Of a stretch of DNA of 64,000 bases, positions 35,805 through 43,672 are shown in pieces. Within the stretch, counting starts at the first letter, position 1; each line of letters opens with the position of its first letter. The notes beneath the pieces were generated by a model, which was given only the letters and a program-made list of their open reading frames with translations, made no database searches and had not been told where the DNA came from. The stretch is from NCBI GenBank assembly GCA_902545405.1, contig CACCFT010000002.1, positions 34,728-98,727 on the forward strand, read 5' to 3'. Made by a program: the position numbers and the translations under genes. Source of the stretch: an uncultured Pelagibacteraceae bacterium (GTDB taxonomy: Bacteria; Pseudomonadota; Alphaproteobacteria; Pelagibacterales; Pelagibacteraceae).

Positions 35805-36059
35805 TTATTTTAAACTCAACAGTAATTGACCAGACTTTTCTAATTCTCTTAATTCTTGATATCCACCAACATGCTCATCATTAAAAAATATTTGTGGAAT
35901 TGTTCTTCTTCCGTTGGCTTTTTTTGTCATTTCATCTCTTAGACCGTCTTTTATCGACACATCTATATCTGTAAATTTTAAATTATTTCTTTCAAGCAAT
36001 CTTTTTGCAGCATCACAATAACCACACATTGGACCAGAATAGACAGTAATATTTTTCAT
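35805..36059 (-). CDS. grxC: Glutaredoxin, GrxC type
   Basis: 84 residues, the normal length. The active site is CGYC (Cys12, Cys15) in YSGPMCGYCDAAKRLL. The cis-Pro loop RRTIPQIFFNDEHVGGYQEL binds glutathione. It reduces disulfides and glutathione mixed disulfides in the cytoplasm. It converges on the secreted-protein gene with a 5-base gap, and the DUF2805 gene lies 32 bases upstream on the same strand. Confidence 0.95.
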   Translation of the reverse strand: MKNITVYSGPMCGYCDAAKRLLERNNLKFTDIDVSIKDGLRDEMTKKANGRRTIPQIFFNDEHVGGYQELRELEKSGQLLLSLK

Positions 36060-36091
36060 TAGGCTAAATATAATCTTTGTTTCTTAAAATA

Positions 36092-36388
36092 CTAGAGTGA
36101 GTAATCGTTTTTATTTATCTTTGATTTGATTAATTTTCTTGAATATTCAAATTTTTTTCGGTGTTTTATACTTTGTGAACTTGCTCTTTTCCTCCACAAT
36201 CTAAAAGAAGAAGGTTTTAAAGATCTTCTCATAATTTTAATAACTTCACTTTCGGTCTTACCGGTTTTTTTTTCAATTTCCTCAAAAGTAATTCTATCAG
36301 CCCAAGCCGCCCATATGACCCAATCTGGACTCTCCAGAGGAGGTTCTGGATTCTTAACTCTGGTTGTAGGTCTGTGACTTTTTTTCAT
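36092..36388 (-). CDS. DUF2805/TIGR03643-family small protein
   Basis: 98 residues from ATG 36388; a TTG one codon earlier is less likely. The core PDWVIWAAWADRITFEEIEKKTG followed by EVIKIMRRSLKPSSFRLWRKR matches the DUF2805 family, which looks like a helix-turn-helix segment with an Arg-rich C-terminal half. Function is not known. It lies upstream of grxC on the same strand and diverges from the LysE gene with its structured leader. The basic surface would allow nucleic-acid binding, which is inference. Confidence 0.85.
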   Translation of the reverse strand: MKKSHRPTTRVKNPEPPLESPDWVIWAAWADRITFEEIEKKTGKTESEVIKIMRRSLKPSSFRLWRKRASSQSIKHRKKFEYSRKLIKSKINKNDYSL

Positions 36389-36447
36389 CAAAATTCAACA
36401 AATTACTAAAATTATTTTAATGCAAATATTTAATGCTATGATATTAT

Positions 36448-36508
36448 CATCTTTAGATAGTCCTATCTAGCCATCTTTAGCTCCCGGTTTTTTAGGACTA
36501 TCCTATAA
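36448..36508 (+). promoter_or_regulatory. Possible two-state RNA leader before the LysE exporter
   Basis: Bases 36456-36465 (GATAGTCCTA) pair perfectly with 36493-36502 (TAGGACTATC), a 10-bp stem enclosing 27 bases. The same 5' arm can instead form a local hairpin, 36454-36459 with 36464-36469 around loop GTCC. The long stem would cover the AGGA at 36494-36497, the only ribosome-binding candidate for the gene at 36509. A direct repeat CATCTTTAG occurs at 36448 and 36472. The layout resembles a translational switch or protein-binding site, but no known riboswitch class is recognised. Confidence 0.45.
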
Positions 36509-37123
36509 ATGCTTCCCTTAGATTTTATTCTTTTTTTACAGATCATCATTTTTATGTTTATAACTCCAGGCACACCTAGAATTGTAATTATTTCTTATTC
36601 AATGAATTATGGTGTTAAAAAATGTGTTTGGACTGCATTAGGAGATGTAACTGCAAATATAATTCAGGCAACTTTAGTAATTTTTGTTATTGGATCTTTT
36701 TTATCTGACAATCCAATAATATTAAATACTTTAAAATGGTTAGGTATCGCTTATTTAACATATCTTGCATATGATATTTATAAATCGAGACCTAAAGACA
36801 TAAATACAAAAGATATTTCAGATAAAAGTTTTTTTTCATTTTATAAAGATGGTTTTTTAGTTGCAGGAACAAGTCCTAAAGCATGGATGTTTTTTCCATT
36901 CATATTTCCGCAATTTATTGATTTTAATTCTAATTATATTATTCAGTTTATTATTTTAATAACAACTTATGTCGTATTAGATTTTCTATCTTTGGTTGGT
37001 TATGCAGTCTTAGCTAATAAGTTAATTATTTGGATAAAAGCCAATCCTAAAATTATAAATACAATTTCAGCTTGTGTAATTATTTTTATTGCAATAATTA
37101 TTGCATTTACCCAACAATACTAG
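36509..37123 (+). CDS. LysE/RhtB-family amino-acid exporter
   Basis: 204 residues with about six membrane segments. The start IIIFMFITPGTPRIVIISYSMNYGVKKCVWTALGD matches the LysE family, where a TPGP-like motif is conserved (TPGT here). The later GTSPKAWMFFPFIFPQFI is also typical. Family members export lysine, threonine, homoserine lactones or similar compounds. It is monocistronic by spacing, with a leader that can form alternative stems over its ribosome-binding site. In LysE systems control usually comes from a LysR protein (LysG); none is beside it. Confidence 0.88.
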   Translation: MLPLDFILFLQIIIFMFITPGTPRIVIISYSMNYGVKKCVWTALGDVTANIIQATLVIFVIGSFLSDNPIILNTLKWLGIAYLTYLAYDIYKSRPKDINTKDISDKSFFSFYKDGFLVAGTSPKAWMFFPFIFPQFIDFNSNYIIQFIILITTYVVLDFLSLVGYAVLANKLIIWIKANPKIINTISACVIIFIAIIIAFTQQY

Positions 37124-37207
37124 GTTATATTGCGCTACTACTCACACTTGCAATTAAATAATTTTTGTTATTTATTTAATTTTTATTAATTAATTGAAGA
37201 GGAATAA

Positions 37208-38446
37208 ATGAAAATAAAAAACATTTTAATTACATTTGTTTCTGCAATAGCATTATTATTTTCAACTTCAGTTGTATCATTTGCAAAAGTTGTTGGAGAT
37301 AAAATTATTCTAGGTGCTGCAATCTCTTTAACTGGTAAGTATTCATCTAATGGTGTTCATACTCAAAACGGCTACAACATGGCTGTTGATAGAATTAACA
37401 GCATGGGTGGAGTAAAAGTTGGGGGGAAAACTTATAAGTTTGATATTATTTATTATGATGATGAGTCAAACCCAAAAAGAGCAGCTCAGCTTGCAGAAAG
37501 ATTAATCTCACAAGATAAAGTAGAGTTCATGCTTGGGCCATACAGTTCAGGTTTGACAAAAGCGATTGCACCAGTAACTGAAAAATATGGTGTACCAATG
37601 GTTGAGGCTAACGGTGCTTCTAGATCTTTGTTTACAAAAGGTTACAAATATCTATTTGCAGTATTAGCACCAGCAAACTTATATCTTGATGTAGCAATAA
37701 GAACAGCTGTTGAGTTAAATGGTGGTAAAGGTGTAAGAATAGCACAAGCATTTGAGCAAGATGCATTCTCGCAAGACGTAAGATTAGGTATTTTAGATGC
37801 TGCTAAAGAAACTGGATCTGAAATTATAATCGATGATAAACTTCCAAAAGAGCTTAATGATATGGCTGCTACTTTAGTTAAGGTAAAACAAATGAAGCCA
37901 GATGTATTGGTTGTTTCAGGTCATACAAAAGGAGCTTTAACAGCTATAAGACAAATTTCAGAAATGAAAGTTGATGTTCCAATGTTGGCAATGACACATT
38001 GTGATGCTGCTAAATTATCAAAGCAACATGGTAAAAACTCACAATATGCATTATGCGCTTCACAATGGCATAAAACATTAACTTACAAAGATGATTTCTT
38101 TAAAGATGGTATGACATATGCTGCAGATTTTGAAAAAGAATTTGGCTATGATCCACCATATCAATCTGCAGAGTCTTCAGCTGCATTGTTAGTATTTAAA
38201 GATGCTTTTGAAAGAGCAAATACTTTTGATCAGAAAAAAGTAAGAGATGCTCTTGCTGCAACTAACATGCAAACATTCTATGGAAATATTAAATTTGCAC
38301 CTGGTGGTCAAAATGTTGACAAACCAATGGTACTTTTCCAAGTAATGTGTGATGATGATGGCAAGTGTGAAAATAAAGTTGTTGCACCGTTAAAATGGGC
38401 TTCAGCTGAGTTAATACACCCAGTACCAAAGTGGTCTGAGAGATAA
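37208..38446 (+). CDS. livK: Branched-chain amino-acid-type ABC substrate-binding protein
   Basis: 412 residues with a signal peptide (about 1-26, ending SFA). IILGAAISLTGKYSSNGVHTQNGYNMAVDRINSMGG is typical of the Peripla_BP_6/LivK family. The two lobes follow normally. It is large for LivK, and the ligand may be another amide or amino acid. GAGGA precedes the ATG. A strong terminator-like hairpin after the stop separates it from the permease genes, so the binding protein is probably made in excess over the membrane components. Confidence 0.9.
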   Translation: MKIKNILITFVSAIALLFSTSVVSFAKVVGDKIILGAAISLTGKYSSNGVHTQNGYNMAVDRINSMGGVKVGGKTYKFDIIYYDDESNPKRAAQLAERLISQDKVEFMLGPYSSGLTKAIAPVTEKYGVPMVEANGASRSLFTKGYKYLFAVLAPANLYLDVAIRTAVELNGGKGVRIAQAFEQDAFSQDVRLGILDAAKETGSEIIIDDKLPKELNDMAATLVKVKQMKPDVLVVSGHTKGALTAIRQISEMKVDVPMLAMTHCDAAKLSKQHGKNSQYALCASQWHKTLTYKDDFFKDGMTYAADFEKEFGYDPPYQSAESSAALLVFKDAFERANTFDQKKVRDALAATNMQTFYGNIKFAPGGQNVDKPMVLFQVMCDDDGKCENKVVAPLKWASAELIHPVPKWSER

Positions 38447-38461
38447 AAAAAAAATAATTAA

Positions 38462-38489
38462 GCCCCCTAGAAATAGGGGGCTTTTTTTT
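38462..38489 (+). terminator. Rho-independent terminator/attenuator between livK and livH
   Basis: GCCCCCTA (38462-38469) pairs with TAGGGGGC (38474-38481) around a GAAA loop, followed by a run of eight T. It lies after the binding-protein stop and before the permease gene on the same strand, so partial read-through would set the ratio of binding protein to transporter. Confidence 0.9.
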
Positions 38490-38509
38490 ATAGAAATCAA
38501 AATTAAATT

Positions 38510-39403
38510 ATGGATTTTTTAGTCTTCCAATATCCAATGATAACCATTCAAGCATGTCTTGATGGACTTTTACTTGGAATACTTTTTGCATTAATCGCTT
38601 ATGGAATGGCACTGCAATGGGGTGTAATGAATATTATTAACATTGCACAGGGAGACCTTGTAATCTTAGGAGGATACATTGCATACTTTATGTATCTCTA
38701 CGGCATTCATCCAGCCTGGGGAGTAATTGTTTCTCCTATAATTATGTATTTTGTTGGAATTGCAATTTACAAATTAGTTATAAATAAAGTTGTCGATAGA
38801 GATCTGTTCATTTCAATATTAGCAACATTTGGAATTAGTATTCTTTTCATGCAATTAATGAACTTCGCATTTGGAGCAGACGTTGTTTTAGCTAATTCTG
38901 GTTACGGTACTACAATGCTATTTGATAATAATGTTGTTTTACCAAACTCTAAAATATTTTCTGCTTTTATAAGCATTGTCTTTGCAATTTGTTTAGTAGT
39001 TTATATGAAAAGATCAAAATTAGGTCGTGCTATTAGAGCAACAGCTCAAAATGCAAGAGCAGCAAAGATTTTAGGTGTTGATACTGAAAAAGTTTATGCA
39101 GCAACTTTTGGAATAAACGCAGCACTGTGTGGTGTAGCTGGAGCATTAATTTCAATAACATTTACGATCCACCCTTACATGGGATTACCTTACACTATAA
39201 GATCATTTATGATTGTAATTGTTGCGGGATTAGGAAATTTACCTGGAGTAGCTATGTCAGGCATGGGATTGGGAATATTTGAAGAATTTGCAGATTACAT
39301 TCTTGGTACAGAATTTAGAATTGGTTCAGTATTTTTATTATTAGTTTTAATTTTAGTTTATAGAAGATTTAAACTTTCAAGAAAGAGAGAGTATTTAAAG
39401 TGA
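38510..39403 (+). CDS. livH: LivH-type ABC permease
   Basis: 297 residues with about eight membrane helices. Motifs YGMALQWGVMNIINIAQGDLVILGGY near the N-terminus and GRAIRATAQNARAAKILGVDTEKVYA in the cytoplasmic coupling loop are characteristic. Near the C-terminus VIVAGLGNLPGVAMSGMGLG matches the family. It forms the channel with LivM. It begins 20 bases after the T-run of the preceding terminator, and its stop overlaps the GTG of a 60-residue gene. Substrate is set by the binding protein and is not certain. Confidence 0.93.
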   Translation: MDFLVFQYPMITIQACLDGLLLGILFALIAYGMALQWGVMNIINIAQGDLVILGGYIAYFMYLYGIHPAWGVIVSPIIMYFVGIAIYKLVINKVVDRDLFISILATFGISILFMQLMNFAFGADVVLANSGYGTTMLFDNNVVLPNSKIFSAFISIVFAICLVVYMKRSKLGRAIRATAQNARAAKILGVDTEKVYAATFGINAALCGVAGALISITFTIHPYMGLPYTIRSFMIVIVAGLGNLPGVAMSGMGLGIFEEFADYILGTEFRIGSVFLLLVLILVYRRFKLSRKREYLK

Positions 39404-39582
39404 AAAAAGCTAAAATTAAGGATGATAATGGCAAATTGATAGAAGTGGATATAGAAAAATTTAAAAAACATTTAGATCAATATCATTCAACAGGATCTAG
39501 TCTTCATGGCGAAAATGGACATTATTTTACAGTTGATAAAGATTTTAGAGATAAAATAGAGAGTTTATATGAACAAAAATAG
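39400..39582 (+). CDS. Small protein inserted between livH and livM, unknown
   Basis: 60 residues from a GTG start that overlaps the livH stop (GTGA). The end overlaps livM by 14 bases. The sequence is soluble, charged and has no cysteine or membrane segment (KAKIKDDNGKLIEVDIEKFKKHLDQY). It is placed in a tightly coupled transporter operon, which argues for a real gene rather than a chance frame. No family recognised. It may be a small regulator or assembly helper of the transporter. Confidence 0.7.
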   Translation: MKKAKIKDDNGKLIEVDIEKFKKHLDQYHSTGSSLHGENGHYFTVDKDFRDKIESLYEQK

Positions 39583-40621
39583 TTGGATTTTATACATAGG
39601 AATTCTGGTATTTGGTTTAGTTGCACCATTTATTTTTCCAGCTTTTAAAGTTCAATTATCAATTCTATGTGTATTAATTGTTCTAGCAACTACTTGGAAT
39701 ATCCAAGGCGGTGAAATGGGCTACAATACATTTGGAAATATTCTTTTTTATGGTTTGGGGATGTATCTTTGTGCCTCTGTTCAAGTTGGTATGTTTTTTC
39801 CATTAGCTGAATGGACTGAAAGTGGTGGCGAAAAAACCTTCGTTCATACACCTTCTCAATTTTTTCAAGGTATGGCAGTTGGACTTGTAGTTGCTGCGGT
39901 AGTCCCCACGATAGTTGCAGGATTAATTGGTTATGCAATTTTAGGATTAAGAGGTCATTATTTTGCAATTTGTACATTGGGCTTAGGAGTTGCAGCAGGA
40001 GAAATTTCTGGAGGTATTGAAATTATTGGAGCTGGACAGGGCTTTACCACTCCTCCTTTTCCAAACATCGGAGGTCTTGAAGCAAGAGGTGAATTTTTTT
40101 ATTTTCTAAGCTTTGGAGCACTCGTTTTAACTTTCATTGCTGTAAGAGCAATTTATACAACAAGGTTTAGATTAATTCTGAACGCAATCAGAGATAATGA
40201 AGACAAAGCCGAAGCAATGGGGATCGAGACTATGAAATACAAAATAACTGGATGGATGATTTCAGCTTTCTTTTGTGGTCTTGCTGGTGGAATAATGGGA
40301 GGTCTAGTTGGTTATATCGACTCAACAGATGTTGCATTTGATGGAAGAGAAATGGGCGTTTTCATGGTTTTGATGGCAATCCTTGGAGGTAAAGGAACTT
40401 TATGGGGACCAATTATCGGAGCAACTTTATTTCACTTTTTTAAAGAAGGTTTTTGGACATTCTTCCTTGGTTGGCAGTATGTTGCATTAGGAGTTTTAAT
40501 AGTAGTGATAGTAATTTATTTCCCAGAAGGATTAATGGGATGGTTGAGAGAAAAATATCCAGAAAGATTTGGTGAAGTTGTTGATGAAGCAGATCGAAAA
40601 GCACAGGTAGAATTAAAATGA
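39569..40621 (+). CDS. livM: LivM-type ABC permease
   Basis: 350 residues with about ten membrane segments. The family signature GGEMGYNTFGNILFYGLGMYL, the helix GLRGHYFAICTLGLGVAAGE and the coupling loop RLILNAIRDNEDKAEAMGIE are all present. GKGTLWGPIIGATLFH near the end is typical. It overlaps the 60-residue gene by 14 bases upstream and livG by four bases (ATGA) downstream. It pairs with LivH. Confidence 0.93.
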   Translation: MNKNSWILYIGILVFGLVAPFIFPAFKVQLSILCVLIVLATTWNIQGGEMGYNTFGNILFYGLGMYLCASVQVGMFFPLAEWTESGGEKTFVHTPSQFFQGMAVGLVVAAVVPTIVAGLIGYAILGLRGHYFAICTLGLGVAAGEISGGIEIIGAGQGFTTPPFPNIGGLEARGEFFYFLSFGALVLTFIAVRAIYTTRFRLILNAIRDNEDKAEAMGIETMKYKITGWMISAFFCGLAGGIMGGLVGYIDSTDVAFDGREMGVFMVLMAILGGKGTLWGPIIGATLFHFFKEGFWTFFLGWQYVALGVLIVVIVIYFPEGLMGWLREKYPERFGEVVDEADRKAQVELK

Positions 40622-41358
40622 GTATTCTAGAAGTAAACAATGTAAGTAAATCATTTGGAGGTGTTAAAGCTAATGTTGATATTTCAATGTCGGTTGAAAA
40701 AGGAAAGATAGTTGGTCTTATAGGACCTAATGGATCTGGTAAAACTACTTTATTTAATTCAATTGTTGGTACTTATCCAATAGACAATGGTTCAATTAAG
40801 TTTAATGGAAAAGAAGTATCAGAATTACCAGTGCCAGTAATTGCAAAACTGGGTTTATTAAGAACATTTCAACAAACCAGAATTTATGGAAAATTAAATT
40901 GTGTAGATAACATGCTTATCAGTCATAAAGGTAGTGATGAAAGTTTGTTTAAAATTTTCTCAAAAATCCCTAAAGAGCTTACAGAAAAAGCAGAAAACTT
41001 ACTTAATTTTGTTGGATTGTATCAAAAAAGAAAACTCAGGGCAGGCGACCTATCTTTTGGACAACAAAAGTTACTGGAACTTGCAATGGCACTAATGAAT
41101 GAGCCAGAAATGCTATTATTAGATGAGCCAACAGCAGGTATAAATCCTACTTTAATTAATGGAATTATTGATAGACTAATCAAAGTTAATCAAGATTTTG
41201 GCATAACATTACTTGTTATTGAGCACAATATGAGAGTAATTATGCAATTAGCTGAAGACATATTTTGCCTTGCACATGGAAAAATGCTCGCAAATGGCAC
41301 TCCCGAAGAAATTAAAAATGATAAAAGAGTAGTTGATGCATATTTGGGGGCTCAATAA
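40618..41358 (+). CDS. livG: LivG-type ABC ATPase
   Basis: 246 residues. Walker A is GPNGSGKTTL, the signature is LSFGQQKLLELAMAL (LSFGQ instead of LSGGQ) and Walker B MLLLDEPTAGINP, followed by the H-loop VIEHNMRVIM. The Q-loop is in RTFQQTRIYGKL. It powers the LivHM transporter together with LivF. Coupled to livM by ATGA and to livF by TAATG. Signature Gly-to-Phe change at the second position is tolerated in some family members. Confidence 0.93.
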   Translation: MSILEVNNVSKSFGGVKANVDISMSVEKGKIVGLIGPNGSGKTTLFNSIVGTYPIDNGSIKFNGKEVSELPVPVIAKLGLLRTFQQTRIYGKLNCVDNMLISHKGSDESLFKIFSKIPKELTEKAENLLNFVGLYQKRKLRAGDLSFGQQKLLELAMALMNEPEMLLLDEPTAGINPTLINGIIDRLIKVNQDFGITLLVIEHNMRVIMQLAEDIFCLAHGKMLANGTPEEIKNDKRVVDAYLGAQ

Positions 41359-42143
41359 TGTCTAATCAATATGAAGTTTTAGGAAAAGCACCTGGTCCAG
41401 AAGATCTAAAAAACTTATCTTCAGAAGATATTCATTTAACAATAAAAAATTTGAATGCTGGATATGGTAAGATGGAAATTTTACATAATTTTGATTTATT
41501 TGTAAGCAAAGCACAATCATTATGTTTAATTGGTCCAAATGGAGCTGGCAAATCAACAATACTTCACTCAATATATGGATTTACAAATATTTTCTCAGGC
41601 AAAATAGAAATTGATGGAAAAGAAATAACAAATTTAACTCCAGCTGAAAAATTAAAGTCAGTTGGTATAGCTTATATTCTACAAGATAATTCAGTTTTTC
41701 CAGATATGACTGTTGAAGAAAATTTGTTAATGGGTGGTTTTATCAAAGATAAAACGCAACAATCATATCAAGAGGCAGAAAAGATTTTAGATAAATATGA
41801 AAGATTAAGGAACAGAAGAAATCAACCAGCAAAAGTTTTATCAGGTGGAGAAAGAAGATTACTAGAAATATCTAGAGCTTTAGTAATGAAACCTTCGGTT
41901 CTTTTAGTTGATGAACCTTCTATTGGATTAGAACCAAGATACATTGATATGGTATTTGAAATTTTGGGAGACTTACAAAAAAATGAAAAAAAAACAATTA
42001 TTCTAGTTGAGCAAAACGCCAAAAAAGGTTTAGAGTTTTCTGATATTGGATATGTATTAGTATCCGGCCAAACTGCTATAGCAGGAAGAGGTGATGATTT
42101 ACTTAAAAATGATGATGTTGGACGTCTATTTCTAGGCGGATGA
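41358..42143 (+). CDS. livF: LivF-type ABC ATPase
   Basis: 261 residues. It has an N-terminal extension of about 30 residues before the ATPase core (LTIKNLNAGYGKMEIL). Walker A GPNGAGKST, signature LSGGERRLLEISRAL, Walker B VLLVDEPSIGLEP and H-loop region LVEQNAKKGLEF are intact. It is the second ATPase of the importer. The start overlaps livG (TAATG), and the stop overlaps azlC (ATGA), so the exporter genes that follow are in the same transcript. Confidence 0.93.
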   Translation: MSNQYEVLGKAPGPEDLKNLSSEDIHLTIKNLNAGYGKMEILHNFDLFVSKAQSLCLIGPNGAGKSTILHSIYGFTNIFSGKIEIDGKEITNLTPAEKLKSVGIAYILQDNSVFPDMTVEENLLMGGFIKDKTQQSYQEAEKILDKYERLRNRRNQPAKVLSGGERRLLEISRALVMKPSVLLVDEPSIGLEPRYIDMVFEILGDLQKNEKKTIILVEQNAKKGLEFSDIGYVLVSGQTAIAGRGDDLLKNDDVGRLFLGG

Positions 42144-42844
42144 TTAATTCAAAATATTTTTTCAAAGGAATTCTTTGTGCAAAAAAATTCGATAGCCCTG
42201 CAATTGCTCTTGGTTTAAGCTTTTTAGCAATTGGTGCTTTATTAAAAAATTTAGGTTTTACAATTCAAGAAAGTATTTTTTCTACCTTTTTAACTTATGC
42301 ATTACCTGGCTCACTTGTGATGGCAGAATCGATATTGATAGGCGTTTCGTTGCTTAATTTATTTTTTGCAGTTTGGTTAGTTAATGCAAGATTGTATCCG
42401 ATGACTGTATCTTTAATGCCATTGTTAAAGCACCAAAATCAACCAAGATGGAAGTATTATCTTTCATGTCATTTTGTTGCAGTATCTTCGTGGTTAATTC
42501 TTAAAAATAATTATAAAGATATTGAAAAAAAATATAGAGTCGATTTTTGGATAGGAATTGGAACTGCAACTTGGTTGATAGCAATTTTTTCAACGATCTT
42601 AGGTTATTACTCTGCTGATTTCTTAAATAGAGAAATGATGATTGGATTAGCTATAATTAATCCAATTTATTTTACTTGCACAATGATAGGAGTGATGAAG
42701 TCTATACAATTAAATGTTTCAATAATTTTAGGAGCTATCTTAGGACCTTTATTTTATTTTATTAGTCCTGATTGGTGTGTTTTGATTGGCGGGTTTGTAG
42801 CTGGAACTGTTGCTTTTGTAATAGGAGAGAAAAATGTCAGCTAA
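42140..42844 (+). CDS. azlC: AzlC-family branched-chain amino-acid exporter subunit
   Basis: 234 residues with about seven membrane segments. The pattern SPAIALGLSFLAIGALLKNLGF and VWLVNARLYPMTVSLMPLL matches AzlC. AzlC with AzlD (YgaZH in E. coli) exports branched-chain amino acids such as valine. It overlaps livF by four bases and azlD by 11 bases. An exporter in the same operon as a Liv importer is unusual; it could relieve overload or exchange substrates. Confidence 0.88.
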   Translation: MINSKYFFKGILCAKKFDSPAIALGLSFLAIGALLKNLGFTIQESIFSTFLTYALPGSLVMAESILIGVSLLNLFFAVWLVNARLYPMTVSLMPLLKHQNQPRWKYYLSCHFVAVSSWLILKNNYKDIEKKYRVDFWIGIGTATWLIAIFSTILGYYSADFLNREMMIGLAIINPIYFTCTMIGVMKSIQLNVSIILGAILGPLFYFISPDWCVLIGGFVAGTVAFVIGEKNVS

Positions 42845-43160
42845 TATTGTTTTAATAATAATTATTACGTCTTTAGCTACTTATATTTCAAGGTTTTTAG
42901 GAGCTTTTACATCTGAAATAATAGACGAAAATACTAAAATATATAGGTGGTTTAATTATTTAGCCTATTCGACATTGGCTGCTTTAATTTCTAGAATGAT
43001 AATATTTCCAGCTGGTGCACTTTCTGACAGTAATTATTTGTCTAGATTTATTGTTGTGCTTTTAGCAATAATAATTTTTAAATTAACTAGAAATAATTTA
43101 GTTTACCCAACTTTATTCTCTGCTATCATTATGTTTTTATTAAGTAGCTTTACGATATAA
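42834..43160 (+). CDS. azlD: AzlD-family branched-chain amino-acid exporter subunit
   Basis: 108 residues with four membrane segments, normal for AzlD. It opens NIVLIIIITSLATYISRFLGA and has WFNYLAYSTLAALISRMI in the middle, where AzlD proteins carry an L-Y-x-P/S-A type motif. It overlaps azlC by 11 bases and is followed immediately, with no gap, by the ATG of the pentapeptide-repeat gene. Confidence 0.87.
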   Translation: MSANIVLIIIITSLATYISRFLGAFTSEIIDENTKIYRWFNYLAYSTLAALISRMIIFPAGALSDSNYLSRFIVVLLAIIIFKLTRNNLVYPTLFSAIIMFLLSSFTI

Positions 43161-43667
43161 ATGAAAAAAATTATTTTACTATTGTTCTTGGTTTTAATAC
43201 CAGGTATTTCACAAGCAGCATGTGACGATCCTTTAACCGATGGTGTTGATTATACTAACTGTAGATTTTCAGATGGACAAGATTTACAAGGCAGTTATTT
43301 GCCTAACTCAAATTTATCATTTGCAAGTTTTATACAAGTAAATTTTGATAAAAGTATTATGATGACATCAAATTTGTCATTTGGAACTTTTCCAGAGTCA
43401 ACATTTGTAAGAGCTAACTTATATGAGTCAACTCTAGTTGGTGGAAATTTTGAAAAAGCTAATTTTACAGGAGCAAATATGACAAGAGTTGATTTTATGG
43501 GCTCAACATTAATTGAAGCAAATTTTCAAAACGCAAATTTAATGGAAGCTAATTTTACCTCATCAAATATGACCAATGCTAATTTTGATGGAGCAAATTT
43601 AATTGGAGCTACATGGACCAATGGTGAAACATGTGGACCAAATTCAATTGGGGTTTGTAATAAATAA
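43161..43667 (+). CDS. Secreted pentapeptide-repeat protein
   Basis: 168 residues with a signal peptide (about 1-19, ending SQA). Residues about 35-155 are pentapeptide repeats of the A(N/D)LXX type (ANLYESTLVGGNFEKANFTG, ANLMEANFTS), expected to fold into a right-handed beta-helix. Cysteines near both ends (ACDDP, NCRF, ETCGP, VCNK) may form disulfides in the periplasm. It directly follows azlD (TAAATG) and precedes the glutarate hydroxylase by 5 bases. Function is unknown. Confidence 0.88.
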   Translation: MKKIILLLFLVLIPGISQAACDDPLTDGVDYTNCRFSDGQDLQGSYLPNSNLSFASFIQVNFDKSIMMTSNLSFGTFPESTFVRANLYESTLVGGNFEKANFTGANMTRVDFMGSTLIEANFQNANLMEANFTSSNMTNANFDGANLIGATWTNGETCGPNSIGVCNK

Positions 43668-43672
43668 TTATA

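Noticed and set aside
37124..37207. Glycine or SAM riboswitch upstream of the first Liv operon
   Set aside because: The leader is almost pure A/T and none of the conserved motifs of these riboswitches could be seen.
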